Shown one piece after another: positions 12,659 through 26,353 of a stretch of DNA of 64,000 nt (position 1 is the first letter of the stretch; every line of letters begins with the position of its first letter). Both the position numbers and the translations under genes were made by a program. The DNA lies in the NCBI GenBank assembly GCA_029783825.1, contig JAREIK010010268.1, forward strand, positions 97,512 to 161,511, in the 5' to 3' direction. Under the pieces are notes generated by a model. It saw only the letters and a program-made list of their open reading frames with translations. It was not told the DNA's origin and ran no database searches. This DNA is from Sapria himalayana. Its lineage: Eukaryota; Streptophyta; Magnoliopsida; Malpighiales; Rafflesiaceae.

Positions 12659-15600
12659 TTAAATATCGGTATCACTATCATTCTCTAATAGATCTTCTGA
12701 CAATTCAACTTATTCTAATGGAAGTTCCAACTCATCTTTAGATAGAAAATGATTATCTTCAATTTTTATTAGGCAACCATTTGAGTCACATAAGTTTTCT
12801 GGATCTTCATCTAAAAGCACATGCTTGATATTCTTTATGTCATCTTCTTGAAATGCTGGTGCAATCACTAAGTTTGCACTTGATTGTTGAGATGTTGGTA
12901 CTTCAAAATTTGATCGAGCTTTGATTTTGCAAATAGTCCACCAGTCACGATTATCATGAGATAAACTATCATAATAAATGATGCATATCTATTAAATCTA
13001 TGTTTATCATTAATATCCACTATCTTATAATTTGAATGAACCTTTGTACCCACATTTCCTATAGGATCAAACCACTCTTATTTTAATAATACGATCCTAT
13101 TATTTTCAAGTCCAAGATACTCCAACTCACTAACTTCTGCTATTTGATTATAATAATCAATTTCATCTACACTATAACTTGAATACTAATGCATACACCA
13201 CTGTTCATTGTTATTATAGAAGAATCATACCCTATTGGGTGAAATTTATACCCACTAACAAAATACCTAGTATAGGTTATCACATAAATAAATGGGCTTT
13301 TACTTAGATTCTATATGAATATGTTGGAATCTCCATTGGAAGGATCATTTGTATGTTGCATAATTTCAAAAAATGATGTCAAAAAATATAAGATACTAAT
13401 AAATAAAATCATTCAAAAAATTAAGGCTTTATAATTCTCACATAGTTCATGAACCAATTCGCAAATTATGTTTCTAACATAGAATCAACCTTATGGCTCA
13501 AAATGGTTGGTTGCCTATATTTTAGCTACTCAACATAAACACTACACAAGTACAAATTATAGAGAAAGAATGATAGATATCAATTTTTAATTATTCCTAT
13601 TCAGGACAAAATTAACCAATGATTAAATCTGCAACCATTTTGGATATATATACTCAATATATGGTACAAATTCTTAACAATTAAGTAAAACATAGATCCA
13701 AGTTGCTTTGTATTCATCATCTATCAAACATCTTTTTTTTTCTCTTCCAATTGCACTTCCAAGGTGCTTGAAGATAGATAGCTTGTTCTTAGATTTATCA
13801 TCCACTAGCACACGACCTTCATCATTCCAAGGCACATTTATATTCTTTTGCATGGTCCTCAAAATAATACGAACAAAAATATGATGCTTCTTCTACTAAA
13901 TATGCATTGCAAATTGAACATTCAACTTTTTCCTTGTTTTTAATATTCAATTTCAACTTACGAAGATACCTAAAACCATTATGTTAGGTTTTAATTAAAT
14001 CAAATTATAATATTAATTTATGCTTGAAATAATAAAACACGACTACTTATATTTATTTACCTCTCAAAAGGACATCCAGCTATATTGCATTGGCCAAGCT
14101 ATCCTTGCTTCATAAGCCAAATGGACCAGTAAAAATTCCATTGAGCCAAAAAAAACTTGGTGGGAATATCTATTCAAGCTTACAAAGAATGAAAGGTATG
14201 TCATTCTCCAATCTCACCATGTCATCTATTTTGATTGTTGTTTCAGTTAACTATTTGAAGAATAAACTAAGTTCTGTAAGGACTTTCCAAATACTTAGGG
14301 AAAGTAATTGGTATTAATCTCTGCATAAATACATGACAATCATGACTTTTTACTCAAAATAACTTAAGCTTCTTCATATCCACACATCTACCATAGGGAA
14401 TTTCAAAATTTTAACCCATTCACACAATGTCTCTCTTGGCTTTTTAACAAGTGTGTATCAAGCTTTAAAGTATTTTTCTGTAGTCTCATTCCATTTTAAT
14501 CCAGGATGTCAATAGTAATCATTAAACTGTTGTCTTTATTTTAAAGTGTGCTTTATTTTTCCATCTACATTCAGGATGGTATTAAAAATATCATCAAACA
14601 TATTTTTTTCAATATGCATTACATCCAAGTTATGAAAAATTAAATTGGACCTCCAAGATGGCAAGTCCCAAAAAATATTATATTTTCTCCAGCAAAATAT
14701 TTTGCATATTAGTCCATTAGTTCTAGTAAAATTTATTTTAGTTACCTTCTTCCGACCCAAACATTGAATCTCTATCAAGATATCATCTCCAGAACAAATA
14801 GCTGGTAGAACTATCATCACTATTTTATTTTTTCAAAAATACAATTCTATTTCAATGGAATAGATGATTTGTAGGTAGAAACTTATGAAGATTATCAAAC
14901 TATTCTATAGTACTCCAACCAGATAACATTGAATATGTAGTAAAATCACATACCATCCACATAAATGCTACCCACATAATGAAATTTTGCTTCTTTGAGA
15001 TATCATATGTATTCACGGGAACATCCCACAAATGATTCAACTATGCTTTAATAGGCTATATGGGGGCATTCAACATGTCTTTTGGATTTTGTGGTGATGA
15101 AACCAATATTGATTGAAACATATATTACTCTTTCATACACAACCATGGAGGCAAATTGTAAGGTGTCACTATCACTTGCAATGTAGGATACTATTATCCA
15201 GATTGGCTAAATGGCTGAAAACCATCACTGTAGATACCCAATCTCACATTTTGACTTTCAATAGAAAAATGTTAATGTATATGATTAAAATACTTCCAAA
15301 CAAGAGAATTTGATGGATGATGCATCACCCCTAGTTCAACCTCATACTCAGAATGCCACCTAATATCATGTGCTATAGCATTTGATGCATATAGTCTTTA
15401 CAATTGAGGAATTAAAAAGAAGTAATACATTTTCTTATATACAACTTTCATCTTTTATCATATTTCTGTAACATGAGGTGCCTTCTTAAACAGAGGTTGA
15501 TCACAAAACTTACTGCAAATTAAATCATTATCACCACCCCAATATAACATGAATCCATTGAAACAATAATCAATTATTTTTACTAGTTGTCTCATACCTC

Positions 15601-16112
15601 ATAGTAACTTCTTAGTGCTGTAAAAGTTGTTAGTGACCAAATTATTATCTGGAATAATCTCTTTCATCAATTCTATCACTTGCTCAAATAATTTCACAAA
15701 CATATGATTTTCTAACTTCGTGCTCATAAGTTAAGCTACAAGTGACAATTGCGAATATGTTTTATAACCATGCCACAACCAATTATCTATAGCTTTAAAC
15801 ATATCATAAAATTTTTGAGATTTAGGATTGATAGTTCATCCATGTAATCTATATTAAAGTCAGCACCAGTAGCTTTCATGACCATTCTATGGTTTGTGTT
15901 CGATGTTTCTTGACTATATACATATGATTTAGTACCCTCATTTTAGTCAATATTCACAACCATTGTATGTTCCCTTTGATAAATCCTAACAAAATAATTA
16001 GGTATAAAGCCATATTTAGCCACATGGTATCTAATAGTGTTTACATCATGAAAAGACATATTCTAAAACTTGTAGTTATTACATGGATACATAATTTTAT
16101 CTTCATTCATCC
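12659..16112 (-). pseudogene. CACTA TNP2-like transposase, copy A (decayed, N-terminus lost to array)
   Basis: TNP2 is the catalytic transposase of CACTA elements. From N to C: GADFNIDYMDE at about 15830-15890; RLYASNAIAHDIRWHSEYEV and RLGIYSDGFQPF at 15190-15400, with an internal TAA; a clear TNP2 block at 14536-14820 with FWDLPSWRSNL and HNLDVMHIEKNMFD; remnants of DUF4218 at about 14060-14330 (DDMVRLEN-like, then a frameshift); DUF4216 at 12868-13300 (KVHSNYKIVDINDKHRFNRY); and an acidic tail ending at TAA 12659-12661. The first exon, which in copy B begins with CQWMYKRF, is cut off at about 16112, where CATCCATATGTATG passes into the TCTA array. No intact protein is possible. Confidence 0.85.
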
Positions 16113-16462
16113 ATATGTATGTATATATATATATATATCTATCTGTCTATCTATCTCTCTATCTACATATCAATCTATCTATATATCTATCTATTTTTAT
16201 ATCTATCTTTAAATTTATCTATCGAATTGTGTATCTATATGTCAATATATCTATCCATCTATCTATATATCAATCTATCTATTTGTCTATCTTTCTATCT
16301 ATATGTTTATTTTTTTACTATCAATCTATCTATCAATATTTCTATATATCTATTTGTATATCTTTCAGTCTATCTATATGTATATCTATCTAACTTTCTA
16401 TTTGCATATCTATCTATCTATTTATCTTTCTATTTATCTATTTGTTTATCTCTCTGTCAATA

Positions 16463-16498
<36 letters not shown>

Positions 16499-19400
16499 AT
16501 TCTTTCTATCAATCAATCTATCTATATGTCTATAAAATTGTCTATCAATCTATCTGACTATAAATTTATCGATCAATCTGTCTATCCATTTGTATATCTA
16601 TCAATTTATCTATCTATCATTTTTACTATCAATAAATCAATCTTTCTGTCTATATATATATCTCACTATTTAACTTTCTTTCTTTTTTTTGTAAATCTAT
16701 CTTCCTATCTATTTGTCTCTCTGTATATCTATCATTCAATCTTCTTATTAGTCTATCTTTCTGTCAAGTTGTTTATATATCTATCTATTTGTCTATATAT
16801 CTTTGTATATATCTCTAGATCTATATGGCTATCTATCTATGTATCTATCTATCTATCTTTCTATCTATGTATCTATCTTTTTATATGTCTATCTATATAT
16901 CTACGAATCAATCTATTTATCTATCTATAAATGTATCTCTTTATCTAGCTAGCTATCTATCTATCTATCTCTCTATCTATATTTATATCTATTTATATAT
17001 CTATCTATCTTTATTTCTTTGTTCATTCACTCAATCAATCATTTAATCTACCTATCAATCTCTATATCAATATGTTGTTTAACCTGTCGAACAATATTTC
17101 TATCTATCTATCAAACAATATGACTATCTTTCTGTCTTTAAATCAGTATATATATCTATCTATTAGTCTGTTTGTCTATATATTATATATCAATCTATCT
17201 ATCTCTCTAACTATTTAGCTATCTATTTCTCTATCTATGTATCTATTTATTTATCTTTCTATTTTTATATCAAGTTGTCTATCTATATATCTGTCAATTT
17301 GTTTATTAATCTATCTTTCATTATAACTATATCAATCTTTTTATACATCTGTCTATGTATATATCTATCAATCTATCAATCTTTCTTTTTATAAAAGAAT
17401 CAATCTATCTATCTATCAATCTTTCTTTCTTTATTTTTGTTTCTCTTTCTGTCTATCTATTTATTTCTCTATTGGTATATATATTTGTCAGTGTTTCTAT
17501 ATGTCTATTAATATGTCTATTTCTCAATCAATCAATCAATCAATCTATCTATCTATATGTCTAACTATCTAATTGTTTATCTATTAATATATCTATCTAA
17601 ATGTCTATCTATCAATGTATCTATCTATATATTAAACAATTGATATCTATCTATATATCTATATATCTATCTATCTATCTAGATGTCAATGTATCTATCT
17701 GTCAATCAATCAATTTATCTATCTATCCATCTTTCTATCATTATATTTATCTATCAATCAATCTTTCTTTCTTTATTTCAATCGATCTATCTATCTTTCT
17801 ATAAATATATATGTCTATTAATTTGTATATGAATCTGTATTATAACCTGTCTATAACTATTTCTATCAATAATTCTATATATCTAACTATCTATCTATCT
17901 ATTTGAGTATCAATATTAATTAATATGTCTATTTATATATGTATGTATTTGTCTTTTTATCTATGTATCTATTTGTCTAGCTATCTATCTATGTATTTGT
18001 TTATCTATTTATTTATCTATATATCTATTAATCTAATTGTATTTCTATCTATCAATCTATCTATTTATCTATATATTTATTTATCTATCTATTTATCTAT
18101 CTATTTATCTATCTATTTATCTTTTTATCTATCTATCTATAAATCAATCAATCAATCAATTAATCAATCTACATTTCAAATTGTCTAATAAAATTTCTAT
18201 AAATCTCGTTAACAATCTATCTATCTATTTGACTATATATATATATATATATATCTATCTTTTTTATCATTCTAAATATCTATCTATGTATCTTTCTAAC
18301 TAATTATCTATCTATCTGTCTATCTGTCTATCTATCTATCTACTTTTCTATCTATCTATCTTTCTATATAGTTATCTATCAATATTTTTATCTATCAATC
18401 TATCTTTCTATTTATTTACTTGTCTATCTATCTATTTATCGATTTATATATCGATTTATCTGTCTATCGATCTATCTATATATCAGTCTATCTAATTGTT
18501 ATCTATCTGTCAATGTATGTGTCTATCTATTATTATATCTATATGTCTATATATATATATATATATCTATTATTTGTTTATCTTCAATCTATCTATCCAA
18601 TTATTTATCTGTCTGATAATCTATCAATATTGAAATTAATTTATCTATCTGTCTGTCTATTTATTAATAAAACAAACTATATGTTTATCAAATTATTTAT
18701 CAATGTCTGTTAATCTATCTATCAATCTTTCTACTTATATTTCAATCTATGTATCTATATATGAATTTATCTATCAATATATCCATTTATAACTATATGT
18801 ATTTGTCTTTTGATCTTCCTATATTTATATGTCTATCTATCTATTTATCTATCTATTTATCTATCTATCTACATAACTATCAATTAGTATATATATCTAT
18901 CCCTCTATCTCTCTATCTATCTTTGTATCTATCTACCTGTCTATCTATCTATATATCTATTTGACTATCTATTTGTTAATCTATGTGACTATCTATCTAT
19001 CTATTTGTATATCTATCTGTCTATATACCTATCTATCTATCTATTTGTCTATCAATTTATTATTTTCTCTATCTAATTGTGTATCTATATATTGATTCAT
19101 ATATATATATATTTCAATTTATTTGTCTTTTATATCTTTCTATCTATCTGTATATTTATCGGTATCTCTATCTATCTATTTATATTTATATCTATCTATC
19201 TATATATCTATCTATCTATGTGTCTATATATCTATCAATCAATCTATTTGTCTATCTATTTATCTTTCTAGCTGTATAAAAATATATCTATCTATTTATC
19301 TTTCTTTCTTTATATCTATTAATCTATCTATCTATATTACTATCTATCTATTTGTCTATCTATCTGTCTATCCATCTATCTATCTATATGTCAATCTACC

Positions 19401-20698
19401 TATCTTTTATCAGTCTATCTATCTTCTATCTAACTTTTAATATATAAATTTGTATATCGATCTTTCTATCAATTTGATTAATTATCTATCTATCGATCTA
19501 TTCTTATATCAATCTATCTATCTATAAGTATATCAAATTGACTATCAATATTTCTATAAATAAGTATATCAATCTATCTATCATTCTTTCAATCAATCAA
19601 TCAATCTGTCTATAAAACTATGTCTGTCCATCTATCTATCTAACTGTCTATCTATCTGGTTGTCTATCAATTTGTCTGTTTGTATATCTATCTATCTTAT
19701 TGTCTGTCTATTTGTCTATCTTGCTATATGTCTATCTATTTATGTATATATTTTTCTATCAATCAATCAATCAATCTTTCTATCTATTTATCTATCTATA
19801 TATCTATCTTCTATCTAAATATGTATTTGTATATCTATCTTTCTCTCTATCTATCTATCTTTCATTTTATCAATTAATCAATCTATCTATCTATAAATTT
19901 GTCTATTAACCTACATTTAAATATTTCTTTTAATTTGGTTATCAATATTTCTTTCAAACTTACTATCTATGTGTATATATATATGTCTAACTATCTATCT
20001 TTCTATGTGTCTTTCTATTTGTCTTTTTATCTATCTATCTATTTATCTATCTATCTTTCTATTTATCTATCTATCTATTTATCTATTTATCTAACTATCT
20101 TTATATCAATCTATCTATATATATAGCTTTCAATTTTTTTATAAATCTATTAATCTATCTATCCAATAGTCTATATATCTATCAATTTGTCTTTCTTTCT
20201 ATCAACCAATCAATCTATCAATCTATCAATCTATATATCATTCTTTGTGTCTGTCTATCTATCAATCTATCTAATTATTTGTTTGTCTGTATATCTATAT
20301 GTCACTCTTTATGACTATCTATATGACTATCTATATGTCTATCTATCTAACTATTTGTGTTTATATATATTTATTTATCTATCTATTTATCTATTTATTT
20401 ATCATCTATATGTCTATCTATCTAAGTATCTATCTATCATTCAATCTATCAATCAATCAAACTATCTTATTATCTATCTATCTATTTATCTATTTATAAA
20501 TCTAAATGTCTGTCTATCTGTCTATCTATATTTATATTTTTCTATCTATCTATCTATCTCTCTAATAATCAATCTATCTAGCTATTTATCAACCAGTCTA
20601 TTAATCTATATATCAATCTATCAATAAATCTGTCTGTAAATATTTCTATCATTCTTTCTATTTATCTATCAATCTATCTGTGTATCAATATATCTATC

Positions 20699-20736
<38 letters not shown>

Positions 20737-22363
20737 GTTTTTGCCTTTTTATATAGGTATCAATTTTTCTATCTATATATCTATCTATTTATCTTTCTAT
20801 CAATATGTCTATCTATCTATTTATCTATCTACCAAACTATGTATCCATCTGTCTATCTATCTGTTAACATTTCTGTCTAACTATAAAACAATTTATGTGT
20901 CCATATATATATATATATATCTTTATATATATATATATATCTTTATATTCCAATCTATTTGCCTATCGAATTGTTTATCTATCTATCTATCTATCTTCTT
21001 ATATATATATCTATCTATCTATATATCTATAATCTATAAATATATCTAACTATCTTATATCTATCTATATTTCTTTCTATATATCTATTTGTCTATCTAA
21101 CTATATATCTATCCATCTTTCTATCTATCTATATCTATTTATATCTAACAATTTGTATATCTATCAGCCTATCTATATGTCTATCTATCTATCTATTTAT
21201 CTATCTTTCTATCTGTATATCTATGTATCTATGTATCTTTCTATCAGTTTTACTATATATCTATCTATCTGTCTATCTATCAATATATTTATTAGTCTAT
21301 ATATATATATATATATCTATCTATCTATATTTTAATCTGTGTATCTGTTTGTCCATTTATCTATTTATCGATCTATCTATATTTATTTCTATCAATCAAT
21401 CGATCTATTTTTCTATCTATCTATCTATCTATTTGTTTATCTATTTTTATATATGTATATCTAGCTGTTAGTATTTCTGTCTATCTATATATATGTCTAT
21501 TAGTCTATCTATCTATCTATCTATTTATCTATCTACTTATTTGCTTTTCTATCTATTTATCTATTGATTAAATTATGCATCTATCTATATATATGTCTAT
21601 ATTTCTCAATATCTATCTGTTTGTCTGTCTATCTATCTATTTATCTATCTGTCTATCTATCTATCTAGCCATATATCTATTTGTCTATCTATCTCTTTAT
21701 AAATTTGCATATCTATATGTCAATATATGTTTCTTTTATATGTCTATCTATCAATCTATATATTTGTCTATGTATCACTGTATATATCTATTTGTTTATA
21801 TGTCTATCTATATTTCTATAAATATGACTATCTATCTATCTATATTTCTATTTCTTTATTTGTCTATCTATCTATCTATCTAACTATATTTCTATCTATC
21901 TGTCTATCTATCTATCTATTTATCTTTTTTTCTTTCTGTCTAAGTATGTATCTATCTATTTGTCTATCTATTTATCTATCTATATATCTGTATATATTTC
22001 CATCTATCTATCTATCTATCTATCTGCCTGTCTATCATTCTGTATAACTATATGTCTTTCAATCTGTATATCAATATATCTATCAATTTTCTATTAATCT
22101 ATCTAAAAATATGTCTATTCAATAGTCTATATTTCTATATATCAAATTTTTATTTTTTTTCTATCAATCAATCAATATGTCTGTCTATCTATTTGTTTAT
22201 CTATATATCTCTTTGTTAGTCTATCTATTTATCTATTTATCTTTCTATCTATCTATATATCCATTTATCTATTTGAATGTTTGTCTATCAATTTATCTAT
22301 TTATTCATCTATCTATCTATATATTTGTTTATCTATCTATCTATCTAACTATGTGTATATCTA

Positions 22364-22396
<33 letters not shown>

Positions 22397-22631
22397 ATGT
22401 CTATCATCCTGTCTATATATCTATTTGTCTATATATTTATCTATCTTTATATCAGTCTATCTATTAGTCTATCTATCTATCTACCTAGCTATATATCAAA
22501 CTATCTGTCTATCTGAACTATGTATCTCTCTATTTGTCAATCTATCTATCTATCTACTTAACTATCTTTGTATCTGTCTAGCTGTAAATCTATTTGTCTA
22601 TCTATATATTTTTCTATCTAAACACTTTCTA

Positions 22632-22700
22632 TTTAGCTAGGGATTGATCCCTAGCTAAATTTCCCAAGCTAAATCAATATTTTCTTATTCTGAGCTCTCT
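22632..22700. mobile_element. CACTA-terminus-like island inside the array
   Basis: 22632-22659 is a perfect inverted repeat, TTTAGCTAGGGAT and ATCCCTAGCTAAA with a 2-bp centre. CCCAAGCTAAATC follows, which matches the CCCAAGCTAAAGTGCTCATT motif of the CACTA copy A terminus at about 10187. The remainder (ATATTTTCTTATTCTGAGC) is also non-array. It is best read as a rearranged scrap or excision scar of a CACTA end. Confidence 0.6.
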
Positions 22701-24989
22701 ATTAATCTGTCTATTAATCTTTCTATCAATTTGTCTATCAATATATCTAACATTCTTTCTATCTTAGTATCTATTTAACTAACTATCTTTCAATCTATAT
22801 ATAGGTCTTTCAATCTATCTTTCTATGTGTTTATGTATTTATCTATCTATCTATATATCTCTGTATCTATCTATATGTCTATCTTTATATCTATCTATTT
22901 TTCTATCTTCCTATCTATCTATCTTTCATCTATCTATTTTTCTATCTTCCTATCTATCTATCTTTCATCTATCTATATATCTTTCAATCTATCTATTTGT
23001 CTAATTGTCTATTTATCTTTCTGTCAGTCTATTTATAGTTTGTCTATAAGTCTATATATCTATCTATCTATCTATATATCTATCTATTAATATATCAATT
23101 TATCAAGTTTGCTATATGTGTATATTTCTATTAGTTTATCTATCTATCTATCTATCTATATATCTATCTATATATCTCTATATCTTTATTTATCTATTAG
23201 CCTATCACCCTAAGTATCTCTATCAATTGGCTATATCTCTATCTGTCTATCTATCTGGCTATCTATCTGTCTATCAATCAACCTATCTATCTATTTGTCT
23301 ATCTTTCTACACACATATATATATAATTATATCTATATGGCTATCAATCTGTCTATCTATCTGTCTATCTATATGTCTATCAATCACTTAATCTATCTTT
23401 CTATTTTTATACCTATATGTCTATTTGTCTGTCTATATATTTGTCTATCTATATGTCAATCTATCTGTCTATATATCTTATATCTATCTCTATATCTATC
23501 TATCTACCTATATGTGTGTGTGTGTGTCTATCTATCTATCTGTCTCTTTATATATCTATATTTATATTATTATGTCTATCTGTTTATCTGTCTATCTTTC
23601 ACTATTTCTATTTTTCTTAATTGTCTATTTGTCTATCTATGTATCTATAAATCTATCTTCCTATCTGTCTATCTATCTATCTATGAATATATATATATAT
23701 ATATATCTATATATATCTATATGTCTACATATCTATCTATCTATCAATATATTTTAGTATCTAGTTATCTATTTATCTGTCTAATTATTATTATAATATT
23801 TATCTGTCTTTCTAATTGTCAATCTTTCTATCTACCTATATATCTATCTATCTATCTATTTGTCTAAATATTTATCTATCTATATATCTAAATATATGTT
23901 TATCTTTTTGGCAAACTCTCAATCTATCTATATAATTTCTTATCTATCTATCAATCTATCTATTTATCTATCTATCTATCTATCAATTAATCTGTTTATC
24001 TAACTTTCTATCGATCTACCTATCTATATATCTATATATCTATCTATCTTTCTATGTTTCTTTCTCTCTATCTATCTATCTATTTAATAATATATTTAAC
24101 TGCTTATCTATTTAATTATGTATGTATCTATCTATCATTCTATATAGATATTTATCTATCTATCTATTAATCTATCAATCTCTCTATCTACCTATCTGTT
24201 TATTTATCTATCTATCTAACTATATAACTGTCTAACTATCTATCTTTATATCAATCTATTTATCTATTTATCTATCTATGTATCTATCTATCTATCTCTA
24301 AATCTATCTATCTATCTTTTTCTATATCTATCTTTATATATATTGAACAAACTATCAATCTATATGTCTATCTGTAAATAAGTCTATATGCCTATCTATC
24401 TATTTTCCTATCTGTAAATAAGTATATATGCCTATCTATCTATTTGCTTATCCATTTATCTTGCTATGTGACTATCTGTCAATATGTCTAACTATCTATT
24501 TTTCTTTTAGCCTATATTCCTATTTATCTATGTATCTATCTATCTATCTATCGATATATCTATCAATCTATGTATATATATTACTATCTATCTATCTATC
24601 TATATATATTACTATCTATCTATCTATTTATTTATATGTCTATCTATCTATTTATCTATTATGTGTTTATGTGTCTATCTATCTATTTATCTTTCTTTAT
24701 TTCTATTTATCCAATTATCTATCTAATGATGTGTCTATCTATTTATCAATCTATCTTTCCATCTATCTATCTATCTATATATCTATGTATATATCTATAT
24801 ATCTAACTATATATATATATATAACTTTTTTATTTGTCTATATGACTATCTATATATCTATCTATATATATTTGTATTATTATGTATATTTGTTTCTTTA
24901 TCTTTCTCACTCTCTTTGTATTTGTCTACTTGTCTATATGACTATCTATGTATCTTTAAATCTCTCTCTCTATATTTGTGTATCTTTAA

Positions 24990-25020
<31 letters not shown>

Positions 25021-25166
25021 CACATCTATTTATCTATATGTCTATATATTTCTATATCTTTATATCTATTTGATTATCTATAGCTTTATCTATCTAATTA
25101 TATATTTGTCTATCTATCTATATTTCTATTAATGTATCTTTCTATCTGGCTATCTATCTATCTATC

Positions 25167-25200
<34 letters not shown>

Positions 25201-25749
25201 TATCTATCTATCTCTCTATCAATATACATATTTATCTATTTACTAATCTATTTATTTATCAATCAATCTATATATAAATCAACTGTTTTTCAATATATCT
25301 ATATAACTATATATCTATCTATCTATTTGTCTGTCTATATAACTATCTATCTATTTTTCTAAGTCTAAGTAACTATCTATCTGTATATCTTTTTATTTAT
25401 CTAAATGTTTATCTATTTATCTATTTATCTATTTATCTGTCTATTATCTCTCTATCTTTCTCTTTATTTTTCTATATATTTATTTGTCTATTTGTATATA
25501 TATATCTATCTATCTCTTTATCATTCAATCTGTCAATTTTTGTATCCGTCAATCAATCAATTATTCTATCTATCTGTAAATTTATTTATCTGCATATCTC
25601 TCTCTCTATCTATTTGTATATCTATATATCTATTGAGATGTCTATCTTTCTAGTTTTTTATTAGTTTATCACTCTAACTATTTATCTATCAATTTTGCTA
25701 TAAATCTATCTGGCTATATATATATATATATATCTATCTATCTATCTGT

Positions 25750-25802
<53 letters not shown>

Positions 25803-26305
25803 TATCTATCTATGAATATTAGTCTATCTCTCGATTTTGATATTTATCTATTTTACTATCTATCTATCAATCAATCTCTTTATTTTCCTATCTATATATC
25901 TCTCTATCTATTATTTGTCTATATCTATTTGAAAATATTTCTATATGTCTATAGATCTCTAGTATCTGATTTTATTTTTTCTATTAGTCTATCATTCAAT
26001 CTGTATATATATATATATATATATCTATCTATCCATCAAATTATCAAAGTACTTATTTGTATATTTTCTTTTTTAAATATCTGTCATTCTATCTATCTAT
26101 TTATTTATCTATCTATTTATCTGTGTATCAATCTATATCTATATCAGTCTATCTGTATTTCTATTATTATGTCTATCTTTTGTCTATCTTTCTATCATTC
26201 TTTTTGCCTAAATATCTGTGTATCAATCTATATCTATATCTGTCATTCTATTTGTCTATCTATCTATATGTATATCTATGTAAATGTAAATATATACATA
26301 CATAC

Positions 26306-26353
<48 letters not shown>

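Larger units (their letters stand above)
10101..16112 (-). mobile_element. CACTA (En/Spm) transposon copy A, 5' end missing
   Basis: The element reads on the minus strand: TNP2-like gene at 12659-16112, second gene at 10697-12489, then a 3' terminal region down to 10101. The terminal region carries repeated TAGCTAGG, TTTCCTAGC and CCCAAGCTAAA motifs, the sort of subterminal repeats bound by TNPA in En/Spm. The outermost sequence (CTATTATAAGAAATTCC) resembles a CACTA TIR but does not keep the CACTA core exactly. The 5' (right) end is absent because the TCTA array begins inside the TNP2 coding region. Copy B at 50342-56370 is a paralog and can be aligned along most of the length. Confidence 0.85.
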
